From positions 1 through 31,197 of the IMG/VR virus record IMGVR_UViG_3300014501_000054: DNA of 31,197 nucleotides; one strand, given 5' to 3'. The notes under the pieces are model-generated. The model saw nothing but the letters and a program-made list of their open reading frames with translations, was not told the DNA's origin and searched no databases. The DNA is from a virus. Of the stretch, positions 29,780 through 31,197 are shown piece after piece; positions within the stretch are counted from its first letter, which is position 1, and each line of letters begins with the position of its first letter. Both the position numbers and the translations under genes were made by a program.

Positions 29780-31066
29780 TTATCCTCCGTTAGTTACGAA
29801 TTTTCTCGGGTAGTCGACGCTCGGAACCGGGTTTCCGAGAAACCGGCAGAGATCTGTCCACGCCGGCGTGCGCATCACCAGTAAATCATCGGGCCGATTC
29901 TTGAAATGCTCGATCACTTCCGCGTTGTGCCAACGATAGCGCGCCCGGAAGGTGTGGTAGTCGAAGGTCTTGCGCCCGTAAATCGCCTGATGGATCACGT
30001 TGCTGAACGGGTAGACGTCCCATTCCCACCGAAACGGATTCTTGTACGAAAAGTGATCGCGCACGCTGCGCAGCCATTCGGCTTCATTCCGAATCGTCAG
30101 GATGAACTTCGATCCCGGATACGCGCGATCCATCTCTTTGTAGAGAATGCTAATCGGCAGGTCCGACGCCGCATAAAACTTCTCCAAGGTCGGAGCAATC
30201 CCTCCCGCGCGCACTTCATCCCAGACGCTTTTGGCCCAAGCCCCCGACTCCCAGTGAGCGCTCTCGTAACCCAGGATTTGAAGAGCGGCGTGCAGCGAGC
30301 TGGTCGCGGTCTTGTGCAACCCGATTCCGAAGATGCGCGTCGGTATCGGGCCGAGTTGCAGGGCGCCACCGGGCCCGAGAACCTCGCCCATGCCAAACTT
30401 TCCAAAGTTGGCGACCGCGGTCTCCGGCGGCGGCAGTTCCGCCTCTTCTCCTAACGCGTTCTCACGCGCCTCGGGGTACTCCTTAAAACGCACGCCATCG
30501 CCATGCGGGATCGCCGCCAGATAGTTTCGATCGATCTGGACGGGCCGGTAGCCCAAGTGACAGAGTCGGGCATTGAAATCCTTATCGTCAGGCCCCCAAG
30601 TGTCGTACTTCTTCTCATCGTAACCGCCGGCTTTGAGAAACGCCTGCGGCGTCACCGCGATCTGGCCGCTGACCCCCCGCATTTTGCGGCCGAGACCCTG
30701 CACCAGCCCGGACCAGAGAAACGTGTCGCTCTCAAATCTCTCCGCGACAAAGTCTTCGAACCCGGCGCCGAGGTAGTTATCCGCGTCGAGGTTTACCAAG
30801 ACGTCGGCGCCTTCCAAGATTCCGAGCCGGTGCGCCATGTTTTTCGCGTGGGCCATGCGGAACGGTCCGTCGGTCGGATAATGATAGACAACTAGCCGTC
30901 CGTACTTGAAGTCCCGGTAAGGCATCAGCACAGATGTCAAATCATCTTGGCTGCCATAGTCCAGAACCAGGAACGTCGATCGAGGATTGTCCTCCAAGTT
31001 CTTCGGCAGCGTTCTGGCCAGATGGGCGGCACGATTCTTACAGGTCGTCACGAACACGATCTTCAT
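29780..31066 (-). CDS. Fused glycosyltransferase (GT-A) and sulfotransferase
   Basis: A 428-residue product from ATG 31066. Residues 1-215 are a GT-A glycosyltransferase: KIVFVTTCKNRAAHLARTL at 2-20, the metal-binding DxD-type NLDADN at 92-97, and TWGPDDKDFNARL at 156-168, as in galactosyltransferase-type enzymes. Residues 244-428 are a sulfotransferase: the 5'-phosphosulfate loop GLHKTATSSLHAAL at 249-262 and the 3'-phosphate strand FILTIRN at 321-327 with S334 following. The first would add a sugar from a nucleotide sugar, the second sulfate from PAPS. One chain with both suggests making a sulfated glycan on one acceptor. The acceptor is unknown: a virion protein, phage product or host envelope. 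Confidence 0.82.
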   Translation of the reverse strand: MKIVFVTTCKNRAAHLARTLPKNLEDNPRSTFLVLDYGSQDDLTSVLMPYRDFKYGRLVVYHYPTDGPFRMAHAKNMAHRLGILEGADVLVNLDADNYLGAGFEDFVAERFESDTFLWSGLVQGLGRKMRGVSGQIAVTPQAFLKAGGYDEKKYDTWGPDDKDFNARLCHLGYRPVQIDRNYLAAIPHGDGVRFKEYPEARENALGEEAELPPPETAVANFGKFGMGEVLGPGGALQLGPIPTRIFGIGLHKTATSSLHAALQILGYESAHWESGAWAKSVWDEVRAGGIAPTLEKFYAASDLPISILYKEMDRAYPGSKFILTIRNEAEWLRSVRDHFSYKNPFRWEWDVYPFSNVIHQAIYGRKTFDYHTFRARYRWHNAEVIEHFKNRPDDLLVMRTPAWTDLCRFLGNPVPSVDYPRKFVTNGG

Positions 31067-31076
31067 CCGCTTTCCC

Positions 31077-31197
31077 TTACTTCGCGATCGGCTGCGTCGA
31101 CCAGCTCGTCTGTGCCAGAGAATAATGAAGCCAGTCCGAGGGAGTCGCCTTGCGCGGCGTGATACCGCAAGACCGCCCGACTTGGATCGCCGCGAGC
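31077..31197 (-). CDS. C-terminal fragment of an unidentified gene (5' part outside window)
   Basis: The frame ending in TAA at 31077 has 39 visible codons with high GC in third positions and reads RSCGITPRKATPSDWLHYSL, then AQTSWSTQPIAK. A second frame, ending at the TGA that overlaps the ATG of the next gene (31063), is also open across this stretch, so which one is the gene is not certain. I prefer the first for codon use. Nothing about function can be said. Confidence 0.4.
   Translation of the reverse strand, partial: LAAIQVGRSCGITPRKATPSDWLHYSLAQTSWSTQPIAK

Noticed and set aside
1-31197. tRNA genes, integrase or attachment sites, promoters
   Set aside because: I saw no cloverleaf-like sequence, no recombinase gene and no convincing -35/-10 pair on the coding strand. 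A long operon with its promoter outside the window explains this.

Overview
The window is a densely packed late (virion) gene cluster of a tailed double-stranded DNA virus with a contractile tail (myovirus-type Caudoviricetes), either a free phage or a prophage. Every gene I can support lies on the minus strand. Neighbouring genes abut or overlap by a few bases (GTGA, TGATG and TAAATG junctions), so this reads as one long operon transcribed from the right end of the window to the left. The sequence is GC-rich. No tRNA, rRNA, CRISPR array, integrase or host housekeeping gene is visible, so the host cannot be named. Sec-type signal peptides on several products show only that the host is bacterial.

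Right end, upstream part (31.2 to 26.4 kb): the end of an unidentified gene, a fused glycosyltransferase-sulfotransferase, a papain-like cysteine-protease-fold protein, a membrane protein with a Pro/Ser/Thr-rich tail, a helix-turn-helix protein that is probably the small terminase, a second membrane-anchored protein with a Thr/Ala-rich stalk, a zinc-ribbon protein and a small acidic protein. Head module (26.4 to 14.0 kb): large terminase, portal, two related beta-rich proteins (one carrying a DnaJ-type zinc finger), a 78-residue protein that is a complete biotinyl (BCCP-like) domain, another small beta-rich protein, a scaffold-like protein, three consecutive proteins with N-terminal signal peptides (one of 1217 residues with a tandem 20-residue repeat array), and the major capsid protein.

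Left half: an HNH endonuclease and four small unknown proteins follow the capsid gene. Next come the neck or head-completion genes (with a DUF6527 protein among them), tail terminator, tail sheath, tail tube, a tail-assembly-chaperone pair overlapping at a run of nine A, a tail-completion protein, the tape measure, a LysM-like baseplate protein, the gpD/gp27-like hub, a membrane-anchored coiled-coil protein, and the start of the gpV/gp45-like spike, cut by the window edge.

The most unusual points are: (1) the stand-alone biotinyl domain with an intact ESMKM motif inside the head operon; (2) a portal gene whose coding frame extends upstream of any normal start and joins an ATG in another frame across CUU UAA, which resembles a +1 frameshift site; (3) a run of Sec-signal proteins between scaffold and capsid genes; (4) the glycosyltransferase-sulfotransferase fusion. 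Together these suggest a phage that invests in modifying or decorating surfaces, either its own virion or the host envelope. That link is inference.
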